A stretch of DNA of 64,000 nt from Zea mays (taxonomy: Eukaryota; Streptophyta; Magnoliopsida; Poales; Poaceae), in the NCBI RefSeq assembly GCF_902167145.1, contig NC_050099.1:245098588-245162587 (forward strand). Direction: 5' to 3'. Below the pieces are notes generated by a model. That model was not told the DNA's origin and did not search any database. It saw only the letters and a list, made by a program, of their open reading frames with translations. Numbering within the stretch: the stretch's first letter is position 1; each line of letters starts with the position of its first letter. Positions 1-11,435 of this stretch are shown piece by piece. Both the position numbers and the translations under genes were made by a program.

Positions 1-129
1 ATCGCGTCCCTCGAATGGACCGATCCTTGACTTAGTCGCACCCATCAGGCCTTTGCAGCTTTGTGCTGATGGGGGTTACCAGCTGAGATTTAGGAGCCTT
101 GAGGGTACCCCTAATTATGGTCCCCGACA
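1..129 (-). mobile_element. LTR remnant, Gypsy, same group as the 6-19.6 kb element
   Basis: The sequence closely matches the last 130 bases (plus-strand reading) of the LTR ending at 7575, including the block around GCTGATGGGGGTTACCAGCTGAG and the terminal CCCCGACA. It is cut by the window start, so its other end and its target duplication cannot be seen. Minus orientation is inferred from the complete relative. Confidence 0.8.
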
Positions 130-1115
130 GTTTGTTCGTTTCGGATTAAAGTCAGATGTTCAAACTTATTGAGTCCTATAATAGGTCCAGTTGGACTGTC
201 TGGCCCTATATGCCGGACGGTTCGCGCGTATGCAGAAGCAGTTAGGCCAGGGTTCCAAATTTTTAACGGGATTTGTTAGCAAAACCTGCGGGGTTAACTC
301 GAGAATAGACTTGTAACGGGTCTAAACCTTCTACTTTATATAGATGAAGTGTTACGGTCGATTGAACCCCCACAATCGATCCAATCAAACCAAATTACCT
401 TTTTTGCATTGTTCTTCCATTCCCGAGGAGTAGGAGTAATCTAGCACTAGTTTAGACCTAGTTTAGTCTTCCACAACCATCCCTCTTCAACTCATAATGG
501 GCAGCTGGACTGTCTGGACCTATAGGCCGGACGGTTCGCACGTTTGTAGAAGCAGTTAGGTCAGAGTTCAAAATTTCTAACGGGATTTGTTAGCAAAACC
601 TGCGAAATTAACTCGGGAATAGACTTATAACATGTCTAGACCTTCTCCTTTTATATAGATGAAGGGTTACGACCGATTGAACCCCCACAATCGATCCAAT
701 CAAACCGAATTACCTTTTTTTGCATGGTTCTTGCATTCCCTAAGAGTAGGAGTAATCTAGCACTAGTTTAGACCTAGTTTAGTCTTCCACAACCATCCCT
801 CTTTGACTCTACGCCAATTAGGGATGTCCCGAGTGGCCTGTCAACCTCGGAGCAACTATTAGAACTCTTCTCCTCAACAGGATCTACCCGGAGGAGAGTT
901 CTAGGGTTCTTCACGAAGAAGAACAACCTACGCCATCATGGATAGTCCGGCCCCAAGTACGGACCGTCCGGAAGCGTGCAGAGGAGGATCTGCTCCTACT
1001 CCCAGGTCACGGACCGACCGGTCTAGAGCCGCGGACCGTTCGCGCCTCCACAGAGAGCACTGCTAGGTGGTTCACTTCAAATGTTTGGCGTCCAGATCGG
1101 CACCAACATAACTGC
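130..1115. mobile_element. Decayed LTR-retrotransposon segment
   Basis: This stretch has no open frame. It contains the direct duplication described in the next entry, each copy with a TATA-like TTTATATAGATGAAG, and then GC-richer sequence with GGACCGTCCG and CGGACCGTTCGCGC motifs typical of maize LTR elements. A TTTGGCGTCCAGATCGGCACC stretch near 1085 could be a decayed primer-binding site. LTR and 5' internal sequence of an old Gypsy element fits best; the family is not assigned with confidence. Confidence 0.55.
190..812. repeat. Tandem duplication, two copies of about 314 bp
   Basis: TGGACTGTCTGG occurs at 192 and at 506, and the two copies stay alignable through the TTTATATAGATGAAG box, the GATCCAATCAAACC block and ATCTAGCACTAGTTTAGACC to ACCATCCCTCTT. 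Scattered substitutions show the duplication is old. It probably lies within a decayed LTR and duplicates its TATA-like box. Confidence 0.85.
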
Positions 1116-3373
1116 ATCAGCTGCAATCTATAGAGACAAAACACTGTAAAAGAAGTAGAAGCTGATACGAATTAAAGCCAAACAAATATGATGAAGAAAG
1201 AAGAGAAGTAGTTGTTGTGTCGTATTATTTATTGCGATAATATAGATGGTCACGTCGCTTTGTTTTGTTTTTTTGGGAGACAGTCGGTCCGTGTAATGCG
1301 CTCTGTGGTTATTGAGGAATGGACAGTACAGTAGTTCGCTGCAACTTGGGAAAATATCCCAACTACTGTACCATATACAATGTCGGTTGCCAAATTCATG
1401 AAGCGGGAAAGTGAGTTGTAAGCATGCATGCATTTTTCTACTTAGCTAGACCGACCGCCGGTTCTAAGTGAAGGCAAGCTTTACGTCTCAATTTCAAAAG
1501 AGAACTCTTGTACATTAAAAACAGTGTAGACAAGTTTTACGCCTATAAAATGTATTTCATCTTATAATTTATCTCTTCATCTATACTAACATTTCATGTC
1601 AGCTTAGTTATTCAATACTAACTCCGTTTTCGAATATTTGTCGTCCGCCGCATTATTTTTTGAATTAAAACGTGACAAAGGAAAAAAAAACGGAGCGAGT
1701 AACTATTAAGACTCTCACAAGATCCCCATGCATCATACATCGAGGAATGGCCTTATAGCTAGCTAGGGAGCAAAAAGGCTTGCATGGTCATGCATGCACA
1801 CGCAGTAAAAAATTCGTCATGAATTGTGCCTATCCGATCCGCTCACATATATCCACGCATGCACAGTCGTACGTACAGCCGTGGAGCTTATAGGGACCAA
1901 TATATATAAATTGCTCATGTGGTGGTACGACCTTATTATAGGAAATAGTAATGGTCCCTCCCCTCTTTTATTAAGCCTGCTTATTATCACTCTCATATGA
2001 CCACACTTTGGAGAAAAGGGCCTAGATTCTTTGTGTCAAACTACATACACAGTATATATCTATCATCCTCAAACCCCAAAAGAGTCTGCAAAAGTGCTGT
2101 TGTTGTCTACTTGCATTGGGAACGATGAGACAGCGCCAATTCGTTAGCAGGCAGGACGATGTGTAGAGTGGGGATACTCTACATGAAAGGATAGATATCA
2201 TGCATATCGTCGAGTTGCAACGTGCTCTTGAGTAGAGAGCTCTAGGCATGAGCCGGCCACATCACCACAGAATTCAAGGGTCGTAGGTGTCATAGCCCAT
2301 TTTTGCGTTGCAAAGTATAGTACACATATACGTCGTCTTATGTATATATACGTATTACGTGTGTTTCAGCTAGAGGGACGAAGCCAGACTTCAGTTCCGC
2401 GCCAGTGTCAGTAACGTTTCTCTACCTGGTGTCATTTGTATTATAAACAATGTTTAAACGGTATCTTACATGTGTTTTTCGAAAATCATCGGTGCCAACC
2501 AATTAATATGCCAATGCAAGCTATAGGTGTAGCTTCGCCTCTGCAGCTCTCAGCAGGCAAAATAAATAAAACGAATAAATGTGATTTCACGTTGGCATTT
2601 TGATGCAAACTATATAGCTAGCTACATAGTAGTCAACAACCACTTATTTCACGCATGCATGCAACACATTTTCAAAATGTGTAATTTGTTACCAGTTTTT
2701 TTTTTCTAAAGTGATTTATTGTCCTGGAGGTTGTTGTTCAAAACGGCGATGTCTAATAAGAGAGATGGGAATTAGGTAAATCTAATTTTTATTCTATAAC
2801 ATAAACTTTTCTTGTAATCAAAACATATGCAATAAAATAAACTATTTTATGCGTAACTATATGATTTTGAAAACCATCATCAAATTAATACTGTACACGG
2901 TAACTGTATATATACTGTACCAGATGTTATAGGCTATTGGAAATTTCTGCAAGGGGGCACGATCGATGCGCGGGGGCACGATCGATGTGCAAATGCAATG
3001 AGAACCGATTGATCCAATTAATCGTAGTAGCTACTAGTACGGTGCTAGTACCGCCCCCTCTGCTCTAACTCGCATTTTACTGCACATGTACACTGTGGGT
3101 GGTCTCATTTCCGTTCCATTTGTTGCGTCAATGAACAGTAGTGTGAGATTGGATGCCCGTACTGGGTGGGTCAGGTACAATTGTCACCGGCGGCCGGTTG
3201 CATCCGATCCAGGGAAATCAATTGCACCAGCTAATATAATACCCCAGAAGCGGCACTGTTCACGTGGACTACCCAACAGTCCAACTATATATATATAGTT
3301 ACCGTATAATATATAGTTGCACCATTGCATGCATGCAGCCTGCAGGAGTCAAATCTATCCCATCTGGTCTGTT
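1116..3373. other. Intergenic, no gene recognised
   Basis: AT-rich sequence with frequent stops on both strands, short TATATA tracts and many GCATGC/TGCATG words. The longest frames (about 100 codons) show no domain and no grass-like codon bias. I see no transposon ends here. Confidence 0.6.
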
Positions 3374-3498
3374 CACTACCTACCGAAATCGTGTTCTTTA
3401 CCTAGTGTTTTCTTGTATCGAGTGTTTTTTTGCGTGGCACTCGACAAAGAGCTATTTGTCGAGTGTCAGAAAAAAAAACACTCCAAATTCCGGTAGTG
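3374..3498. mobile_element. Very short degenerate CACTA-type relic
   Basis: Begins with CACTACCTACCGAAAT and ends with ATTCCGGTAGTG, giving imperfect CACTACCGGAAT-type inverted ends. Inside are GTGTTCTTTACC, CGAGTG, CACTCGACAAAG and TTTGTCGAGTGTC, the same subterminal words as the clear CACTA element at 32,104. The flanking triplets (GTT and GCT) do not match, so a target duplication is not supported. Confidence 0.55.
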
Positions 3499-4321
3499 GC
3501 TGCTGAAACTCTCAACTGATGCGTTGATTCGCATTCGACCGGCGATCGACACGGTACGTTGTGTGTGTGTGCACACATTAGCGCGCGGCACGTATATATA
3601 GTAGCACACATGTCGGCAGCTGAGTAGCCGTCGACGAAGGGATGGTACATTGGTACGTACTCCTACGTACTACGTGCCGTCGACGTACGTACGTCCTGCA
3701 CTACTGCATGCATGGCCCCCCACTTGACCCACACCGCGTCCTCGCAATGAATGAATAAGTGGTCCACACCTAGCACCTGCCAGTGGGCCCTCACTGCGCT
3801 GTGCTGTGGGGCACACCCTCTACCTCTAGCTGATCTAGCATGCGATTGCACTGGAACAGTGAGCTGAGAGACTGCTTGCTGATGAGTGGGGAGGGACGGA
3901 TGCATGTGTGTGGCGGCAAAAGCACGGGCATGACAAGACAAAGTTCAATGAGAGCATGCATGCAGTGATGCAGCGCTATATATATGTAGCGTAGCGTAGC
4001 GTTATGTGGCGTCAGATCAAGAGCGGTCAAGAAATTAAGGCGCATCCATCCGGTGATGCTTTCCAAATCCTCTTCCTCCTCAAGTTAGGGCAATTAATTA
4101 AAGGTGTTCTGGATAGATATATAGATGGATATGTGGATGATTAGCTTTTCCCACTGTCAATTAATGGACAAATAAACTAAAGAGATACTGTTCAATTTGT
4201 TCGGTAGTGGTAGTAGACGACTAGCTACTAGGAATTAGGATAGGATATAAATGAAGCTACGCAATGGCCAGAAATAGCTATAGCATATATGCAAGCGAGC
4301 TGATGACTATACATTCTACTG
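3499..4321. other. Intergenic, no gene recognised
   Basis: No convincing coding sequence. Short GT and CGTAC repeats and TATATA words occur. Overlapping minus-strand frames of about 90 codons lack any recognisable domain. Confidence 0.55.
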
Positions 4322-4429
4322 TAAGGGCCCGTTTGGTTTGAGGGACTAAAGATTAGTCCTTTCATTTTAGTCCTATTTAGTACTTAAATTACCAAACAGT
4401 GGGGCTAAAATTAGGACTAAACTGTTTTA

Positions 4430-4772
4430 GGCCCCGTTTGGTTAGAGGTGACTAAAGTTTAGTGACTAAATTTTAGTCACTTTTAGTCCCTAAAGAAGCA
4501 AACATGGTGACTAAAATGGAGTGACTAAACTTTAGTTCTTTAGTCACCAAGGGGTGACTAAAAGGGACTAAAGTAGTATTTTTACCTTATTTGCCCTCTC
4601 AACTTTCTTCTTATAGCAAACATACATTAATTAATAGGGGTAAAACAGTCATTATTCACAGCAATTAATGCTCTTTAGTTTGGTTTAGTCACTGAAACCA
4701 AATAGGGTACTTTAGCAACTAAACTTTAGTCACTAAAATTTAGTCTAGTGACTAAAGGAACCAAACAGGGCC
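4430..4772 (+). mobile_element. Inner Tourist-like MITE, copy 1
   Basis: A 343-bp element with ends GGCCCCGTTTGGTT and AACCAAACAGGGCC and TTA target duplications at 4427-4429 and 4773-4775. The interior is built of TTTAGTCACTAAA-type inverted motifs with an AT-rich centre. Its near twin lies 157 bp away in the opposite orientation. Confidence 0.88.
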
Positions 4773-4928
4773 TTAGTCTCTAGTCCCTCAAGGGGTGACT
4801 AAAAGAGACTAAACCATATAAATTTCACTTTTTGTCTCTTCTTTATTTTAGTTGCATTAATAACGGTAGAATACTAAGGGGTATTTTAGTCTTCTTATAA
4901 TTCATTTAATATGTTTTGAATAATTTTA

Positions 4929-5272
4929 GGCCCTGTTTGGTTCCTTTAGTCACTAGACTAAATTTTAGTGACTAAAGTTTAGTCGCTAAAGTACCCCGTT
5001 TGGTTCTAGTGATTAAACTGGACTAAAGAGCATTAATTGCTGTGAATAATGACTGTTTTACCCCTATTAATTAATGGATGTTTGCTATAAGAAGAAAGTG
5101 AAGAGGTCAAATAAGGTAAAAATACTACTTTAGTCCCTTTTAGTCACCCCCTTGGTGACTAAAGAACTAAAGTTTAGTTACCCCACTTCAGTCATCATGT
5201 TTACTTCTTTAGGGACTAAAAGTGACTAAACTTCAGTCACTAAACTTTAGTCACCTCAAACCAAACGGAGCC
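4929..5272 (-). mobile_element. Inner Tourist-like MITE, copy 2 (inverted)
   Basis: A 344-bp element, alignable over its whole length to the reverse complement of 4430-4772. It has TTA target duplications at 4926-4928 and 5273-5275. It inserted into the same host MITE as copy 1, so the two form a large inverted repeat able to fold into a hairpin of more than 300 bp. Confidence 0.88.
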
Positions 5273-5632
5273 TTAGTCCCTAGAACCAAACATGGTAGAG
5301 ACTAAATTTTAGTCTACTAACTAAACTTTTGTCCTTGACTAAAAAAACCAAACAAGACCTAACACACAGCTAGCATATATATATACAACTATACATGCCC
5401 TAAAAATCTAAAGGGGGTTAGGTTCATGAATAGGGTCCACACATCTAGCTACATACCCCCATCCTCTTGGACCTAATAAACCAGCCCACCATTACTTCAC
5501 ATGGATGTCAATTAACCTTAGCTAGGCCGGCCGGGGTGGTGCCGTGCTAGCTTCCAAGGCAGTAGATAGCTAGTCCTACAACGCAAAGGTTGGTCCAAGA
5601 CATATATACTAGCAGCAGTCGTACAGTTCGCT

Positions 5633-5774
5633 AAATTTACAAGTCGTTGGGGTAGCTTTTTTTTTTTTACTCGATCTTTAGACCAGCACCAAAATTTGCC
5701 GAGCTTCACCGCCGCTGTACTAGATAACCACTAGTACTATAGAGAGCGATAGGACACACGTCCTAAAGCTACTA
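5633..5774 (+). repeat. Direct repeat, left copy (flanks the Gypsy element)
   Basis: Runs from AAATTTAC through GTCGTTGGGGTAGC, a T-run, CCAGCACCAAAATTTGCC and ATAGAGAGCGATAGGACAC to CCTAAAGCTACTA. The partner is at 19730-19873 in the same orientation, with only small differences. The repeats are not LTRs of the Gypsy element, which has its own LTRs and target duplication between them. Confidence 0.88.
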
Positions 5775-6004
5775 CTTCCCTCCGTCCGCTTGAATTGGAC
5801 GTTCTAATTTTTTTGGGACAGATTATGGGAGAGCTGAAATGACACATGTAACCCTCATTCTCTTAATTAAGCGTTAGTTACAATACAAATAAAAGCCAGT
5901 ACAAGCAAGCTCGCGTCTTGCCCCAAGCGTCACCCAACCAGCGCCGCTTGCCGCTCCAACTAGGGCTGGAAATGGATGCCTAGAAACCCGAATTATCCGT
6001 ATTC
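5775..6004. other. Pre-insertion sequence left of the Gypsy element
   Basis: Starts with CTCCCTCCGTCC, a Stowaway-like end with no matching right end in view. It ends in ATTATCCGTATTCGTATT, which continues directly into the sequence after 19585, so one original locus was split by the Gypsy insertion. Confidence 0.6.
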
Positions 6005-6009
6005 GTATT

Positions 6010-7575
6010 TGTCGGCGTTTCGAGACAGGGGGGTCCCTAAGCCGACGAGTGAGCGTGCTGCGTGCCCAGCCCAGATGGGTCGAGCGCGTGGGCGAGCGCG
6101 GAGGGGGGAGAGGCGAGGCGGCCGGAGCCGAGCGTGAGAGAGGTGGAAGTCCCGCGGCCTTCGTGTTCGTCCCGCGCCCAGGTCGGGTGCGCTTGCAGTA
6201 GGGGGGTTACAAGCGTCCACGCGGGTGAGGGAAGCGAGCGGCCCCAAGAGAGCGCCTGTCCCGTCCTCGGTCCCGCGCGGCCAACCTTCTCTGAGAAGGC
6301 CCTGGTCCTTCCTTTTATAGTCGTAAGGAGAGGACCCAGGTGTACAATGGGGATGTAGCAGAGTGCTACGTGTCTAGCGGAGGGAGAGCTAGTGTCCTAG
6401 GTACATGCCGATGTGGCAGCCGGAGAGATCTGGGCATCCTGCTGGCGTGATGTCGTGGCTATCGGAGGTGCGGCGGAGCCTGATGGAGGGACAGCTGTTG
6501 GAGCGGTCGAGTCCCTGATGACGTTGTCCTGCTGCCGTAAGAGAGCCGGGGGCCGCCGTCGTCATAGAGCTCGTGGAGCGCCATCATTGCCCCTCTGGCG
6601 GAGCTGGCCGGACGAGACGCCGGTCTTGTTCTCCGTGACCCGAGTCGATTCGGGGTAGGATGATGATGACGTTTCCTGTTGACGTGGCGGTCTGTGCTCT
6701 AGGCAGGGCGACGTGGGGTTTCCTCCGAAGCCAAGGTTGAGTCTGCCTTCTGCTGCCGTGGCCGAGCCCGAGTCAGGGGGTCGGGCGAGGCGGAAGTCGT
6801 CCGGCCGAGGCCAGGGCGGAGTCCGAGCCCTGGGGTCGGGCGAGGCGGAGTTTCGTCGTCTTCCGGGTCTTAGCCCGAGTCCGAGCCCTGGGGTCGGGCG
6901 GAGTGGAGTTCGCCGTCTTCCGGGTCTTAGCCTGAGTCCGAGCCCTGGGGTCGGGCGGAGCGGAGTTCGCCGTCTTCCGGGTCCTAGCCCGAGTCCGAGC
7001 CCTGGGGTCGGGCGGAGTGGAGTTCGCCGTCTTCCGGGTCTTAGCCCGAGTCCGAGCCCTGGGGTCGGGCGGAGCGGAGTTCGCCGTGGCGCCTTTGGCA
7101 AGGCCTAATTGCCTGTCAGACTCACTCTGTCGAGTGGCACTGCAGTCGGAGTGGCGCAGGCGGCGCTGTCCTTCTGTCAGACTGGCCAGTGGAGCGGTGG
7201 AGTGACGGCGGTCACCTCGGCTCTGCCGGGGGCGCGTGTCAGGATAGAGGTGTCAGGCCACCTTTGCGTTAAATGCCCCTGCAATTTGGTCAGTCGGTGT
7301 GGTGATTTAGTCAAGGTTGCTTCTGAGCGAAGCCAAGACCTTGGGCAAGCCGGTGATGTGTCCGCCATAAAAAGGGGGCCTCGGGCGAGACGGAAGTCTC
7401 TCGAGGTCGGCTGCCTTCGGCCGAGGCTAGGCTCGGGTGAAGCGTGATCGAGTCACTCGTGTGGACTGATCCCTGACTTAATCGTGCCCATCAGGCCTTT
7501 GCAGCTTTATGCTGATGGGGGTTACCAGCTGAGAATTAGGCGTCTTGAGGGTACCCCTAATTATGGTCCCCGACA
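6010..7575 (-). repeat. 3' LTR of the Gypsy element
   Basis: A 1,566-bp LTR, TGTCGGCG..CCCCGACA on the plus strand. On the minus strand a CTATAAAAGG box lies at 6311-6320. It contains the 57-bp tandem array at 6828-7088. It is the partner of 18015-19580. Confidence 0.95.
6828..7088. repeat. 57-bp tandem repeat array in the 3' LTR
   Basis: About 4.5 copies of a 57-bp unit starting CCCTGGGGTCGGGCGGAG and running through CGTCTTCCGGGTC to GAGTCCGAG. The unit is a multiple of three, so frames stay open through it on both strands, giving a 19-residue periodic translation that I regard as non-coding. Confidence 0.9.
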
Positions 7576-7590
7576 GTAGCCCCCGAGCCT
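7576..7590 (-). promoter_or_regulatory. Polypurine tract next to the 3' LTR
   Basis: The minus strand reads GGCTCGGGGGCTAC directly before TGTCGG. A G-rich tract at this position is the usual plus-strand primer of LTR elements; here it is interrupted by C and T residues, as in related cereal Gypsy elements. Confidence 0.65.
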
Positions 7591-8308
7591 CGAAGGGAGT
7601 GTTAGCACTCGCTTGGAGGCTTTCGTCGCACTTTTTTGCAAGGGGACCAGCCTTTCTCGGTTGCATTTCGTTCCGGTGGGTGCGCGCGAGCGCACCCGCC
7701 GGGTGTAGCCCCCGAGGCCTCGGAGGAGTGGTTACACTCCTTCGAGGTCTTAATGCTTCGCTTTACGCTTCGGCTGGTCTGGTCGTTCCCTCATGCGAAC
7801 TGGCCGTAGCCCGGGTGCACGGTCGGGGCCCAAGCTCTCGGGCTGGTATGTTGACGCTGTCAACGATTTGGCCGGAGCCGGTTTTTGCGAGAGCAGCCCC
7901 CGAGCCTCTGCACAGGGCGAGAGGACGATCAGGGACAGACTCGGCTTTTTACATACGCCCCTACGTCGCCTTTCCGCAAGGAGGAGGGGGGAGTGCGCCA
8001 TGTTACCCTCGATGGGCACCGAACATGGTGTCTCCGGTGAGCTGCAAGCGGGTAATCCGAGTGGACGTCCGTGCCCCGTTCGTTGGGGGTCGGCTAGGGG
8101 CCCAGAGGCACGCCCAAAAGTACCTGCGGGTGATTTGCCGGACCCAGTCCCCTGGCGACGGGGTCCGAGGGCTCGATGCCTCCCTCCGATGGGATTCCGT
8201 TACAAGATCGTTCCCGCTGGTCTCGGAAATGTCCTAGGGTACCTCGGGAGCGCAGCCCGAGCCTCGGTTATGTATCGAACGTACCCCTGGTCATCCCTCG
8301 CTCGGTGT

Positions 8309-8534
8309 CTGAGGCGACTGTGAACCCTTCGGGGGCCAGCCTTCGAACCCCTGATCAGTAATGGGCGCGGAGCCCGAGTAGCCTGAGGCGGCCATGGAGC
8401 CCTTCGAGGGGTTGGCCTTCGAACCCCTGACCAGTAGTGGGTGTCGGGCCCACGCGATCTGAGGCGGCTGTTGAACCCTCGGGGGGCCAGCCTTCGAACC
8501 CCTGATCAGTAATGGGGGGCTTGGAGCCCGGTTC
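8309..8534. repeat. Three tandem copies of a unit of about 75 bp
   Basis: Each copy begins CTGAGGCG and contains CCTTCGAACCCCTGA(T/C)CAGTA(A/G)TGGG. Copies start near 8309, 8381 and 8459. They lie in the 3' non-coding region of the Gypsy element. Confidence 0.8.
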
Positions 8535-10330
8535 CTTCGTGGAGAAGGATCCCTTTCGGGGTATCCCCCTTCCCCGGTCCCTGTTGCAAGAGATAGAGAA
8601 AGAGGAAAACGGAAAAGGATACGAAATCGGACGGCGTGGCGTACCTTTTCTGACGCGGTTATTACGGCGAAGGTGAAGCGTCGCGTGCTCCTCCTACCAG
8701 AGGCGTCGCGTGTCCCGCCGCGGAGTTAATGCGACGGGGCGAGTGGTTGGCGGGGCGGCCGTTGCGCGCGGGTGATTCGTTCGAGGAACGGGTCACGGGT
8801 GCACCGTCTTCACGCCGTGAGAGGAGGCTCTCTTGCTGTCTCAGGATGGGACGTGAGCCTGGCTGACGACGTGACCGCTGCGCCCGCCCGCCTGCCACCG
8901 CCATTACTGCCGGCCCACTTTCGGTCGCTTTGACCGACGCGCCAGTCTGGCGCTGTTGGGTCGCCTCGAGTCGTGGCATAGGCTTCGCAACCGAAGAGGC
9001 GCGATGGTGGCACAAGTGGCGGTGCGGTCGCTTACATGCAGCAACTGGCGCGCCGGTTGCTCGACGCGTGGGCCTGGGTCCCAGGCTGGCGTGTCAGAAG
9101 TTGGAGAAGCGCGTCCATCTGGCGCGGTTGCATGCCGCCTGCATGGCTGCTCGCCCCTTCTGCCCGTTGGTCTGGGCGAAAATGGGGGGTCGCCTGTAAC
9201 CGCTGGACGGTCGTGCGCACCATGCGCGGCGGTTTGGCTTCTTCTGCCCTGAGCCGACTTGTATGACATGCGGGACCCAGCCCCCGAGTCGCAGGGGAGG
9301 GCCTTGGAGCGTGTTGGAGAAGACTCGGCCCGCGGCGCTTGGGGGCGCACGTAGGGGGAGTTGCCTTTAAAAGGAGGGAGGCTCCCTTCGTAAGGCAACC
9401 ATGTCTTCTTCCTCCCTTAAGCGCCGGGTCTTCCCGTCTTCCAAGCCCCCGGATGGGGGGTATCCGCCGCCTTTCCGCCTCCTCGTTGGAGGAGCGCATC
9501 TCCATGGGAGTTGGTACCTTTCAGCCATCGTTCGGCTTCAAGGATTTTCATCACGCAGCCCGGTCGCACCCCTTCACCGGCGGTCGCCCGAGATGGCGAC
9601 CTCCAGCTTGATGGTGGGGGAAAGCGAGCCGGGCTGCGGCCTCTGCCCCTTCCTCAGCCTCAAGGATTTTCATCACCAAGGCCGGGGAGGGGAGAGTGCC
9701 GAGTTGGGGTCGGCCCCTGCGTGGGCGGTGGCCCGCTCCTTCACTCAGTGATGGGGGGAGAAGCGGGCATTGCCCGTGGCGTCCGGCATCTGCAGCGTGC
9801 CTGGTCTCGAGCCGCGAGTGGCTTCGGGGCCACTTGCGGCGTCGGCGTCTGCCACGGCAGCCGGAAGAGGTTCTTCCGCCGGCGCGGCGGCCGGGACCGG
9901 CCACGGGCTGACCTCCAAACTCTACGGCCTTCTGCCCGTCCTTGCCTCACGAGTTTCGGCACGGGCGGGGGCCTCCTGGCAGCGGCATCCACCCTGAGGT
10001 CAGCGTTGCCGCTGTTTGGCCCCCCGGATCAGAAGTCGCCGTCGTCGCCACTGCTGGAGTAGGTGACGGCGCGCCGTTCGTTGGCCTTCCGTTGCTCCGC
10101 AGGCCTTCCCCCTCGGAGTGGGGTCGTTCGTACCTGCGGAGGGGGAACCGGAGTTCCGTTTGTAATGGCACTTCGAATGCCAGTGAGTTCGTTCATTGTG
10201 GCTGTCGAGGCCTGAACGTGTATGTAATTTTGGCACGGAGCCGTGTTTTTTCCTCATTTCCGAGCACTAAGTCTCGCCTGTTTTATTATCTGAACCGCTT
10301 TACCAAGCATGAGTTGCCCCGTGTCAAGGT

Positions 10331-11204
10331 GACGGGTGAGGTATCCGTATCCCGGAGGCGTAGGAATCCCTCGGCCCGTTCGGCCTTGTTACGTGAGGCT
10401 CCTCTAGCTTAGTTGAAGGGACCCCTCGGCCGCCCTTTGGTGGATCGAGGCCGGGGGTAGCGATATCAGTATGAACAGAGGCGGAGTTGGCTCGAGAATG
10501 GGGAACCTGGTTGGCCGGAGCCTAGCCGTGTCGCCCGTCAGCGGTGCCGACGCCCAAGTCGGTCAGTCGAGGCCTCGGATCGGGCTAGCGCCCTTGGAAG
10601 CCGGTTGCTCGAGGCCCCAGGGGTAACCGGTTGAGCCGCCTGCTCGGGCCGGATTCCCGGAGGAGCCCCTGGACCTCGGCGCCGCCCGAGGCTGGGTCGG
10701 GCTTTGTTGTAGACGTCGTCGATGCCGAGGGTGCTGCGGCTCCCTTCGGCGTGAAGACCCGAGCCTGCAGGATCAGATCATCTTGTAGCGTGCGCTTTCT
10801 GCGGCCGCCGAGGCCAGAAGAACACGCCCTCGCCGCACTTGCGAAGCTGCGTCCTTTTTTCCTCTTGTTTCGAGCATCTGGACTCTGTCGGTAATAGGGA
10901 TGTTTGTGTGAGAGTTGCTTTTCGCGGAAGGGACGAGTGAGGTATCCGTATCCCAGAGGCGTGGGAATCCCTCGGCTCGGTCGGCCTTGCCGCTTACGCG
11001 TACTTTCACCCGTCCATGAGGCCCTGTCCCCGATTTAGTCGAGAAAGCTTGAAGGACTGCTTCGGCGGGAGAGCTTCCGAACGTGATGACTCGTTCGGTC
11101 CACGGAGTCGCTTTATCCGAGCGCAAGTTACTTATCGCAGAAGGGGACGAGTGAGGTATCCGTATCCCGGAGGCGTAGGAGTCCCTCGGCTCGGTCAGCC
11201 TTGG
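10331..11204. repeat. Dispersed repeat of about 58 bp, three copies
   Basis: GACGAGTGAGGTATCCGTAT and the following CCCGGAGGCGTAGGAATCCC, CTCGGC and CGGCCTTG occur at about 10331-10388, 10932-10990 and 11146-11204. The spacing is irregular, so this is a dispersed rather than a strict tandem repeat. Confidence 0.8.
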
Positions 11205-11435
11205 CTGCTTACGTGTACCTCGTCGTTTCCAGGATCCGCTTTCCAAAGTAGTCAAGAAGCACGGAAGAAATCCTGCTAAAAAGAGGTCCTTTTTCGAGGA
11301 AAAAATTCGACGCAGAGGGGGTCTCCCCCCTTTTAGCCCCCGAGGGAGGGTCGGGCCTTGCCGAGGCTAGGCCGACCCTTCCTTGACAACTAAACTTTGC
11401 GTAGGTGCGAGGTATATGAACAACTTGAAAACATC

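Larger units (their letters stand above)
4325..5359. mobile_element. Tourist-like (PIF/Harbinger) MITE hosting two inner MITEs
   Basis: The ends are GGGCCCGTTTGGTTT and AAACCAAACAAGACC, imperfect inverted repeats, flanked by TAA at 4322-4324 and 5360-5362. A 3-bp TAA/TTA target duplication is the PIF/Harbinger (Tourist) hallmark. Two further MITEs sit inside at 4430-4772 and 4929-5272; without them and their TSD copies the host is about 342 bp. It has no coding capacity and would depend on a transposase supplied elsewhere. Confidence 0.85.
7591..11435. other. Long 3' non-coding region of the Gypsy element
   Basis: About 3.8 kb lies between the end of integrase and the 3' LTR. It is GC-rich and holds the tandem array at 8309-8534, a three-copy dispersed repeat at 10331-11204, and two copies of CAAGGATTTTCATCAC about 120 bp apart near 9540 and 9660. 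Frames of 150-230 codons occur on both strands but show no domain and partly run into the LTR. An envelope-like or antisense ORF, known in some Tat elements, is not evident. Confidence 0.7.

Noticed and set aside
6562..7108. Repeat-protein-like ORFs with 19-residue periods on both strands of the LTR
   Set aside because: The 57-bp tandem repeat alone explains them; identical arrays in the other LTR behave the same way and no start context is convincing.
7545..8237. 230-codon plus-strand frame
   Set aside because: It crosses the LTR/internal border of the Gypsy element, is antisense to its coding strand, and shows no domain; GC-rich shadow.
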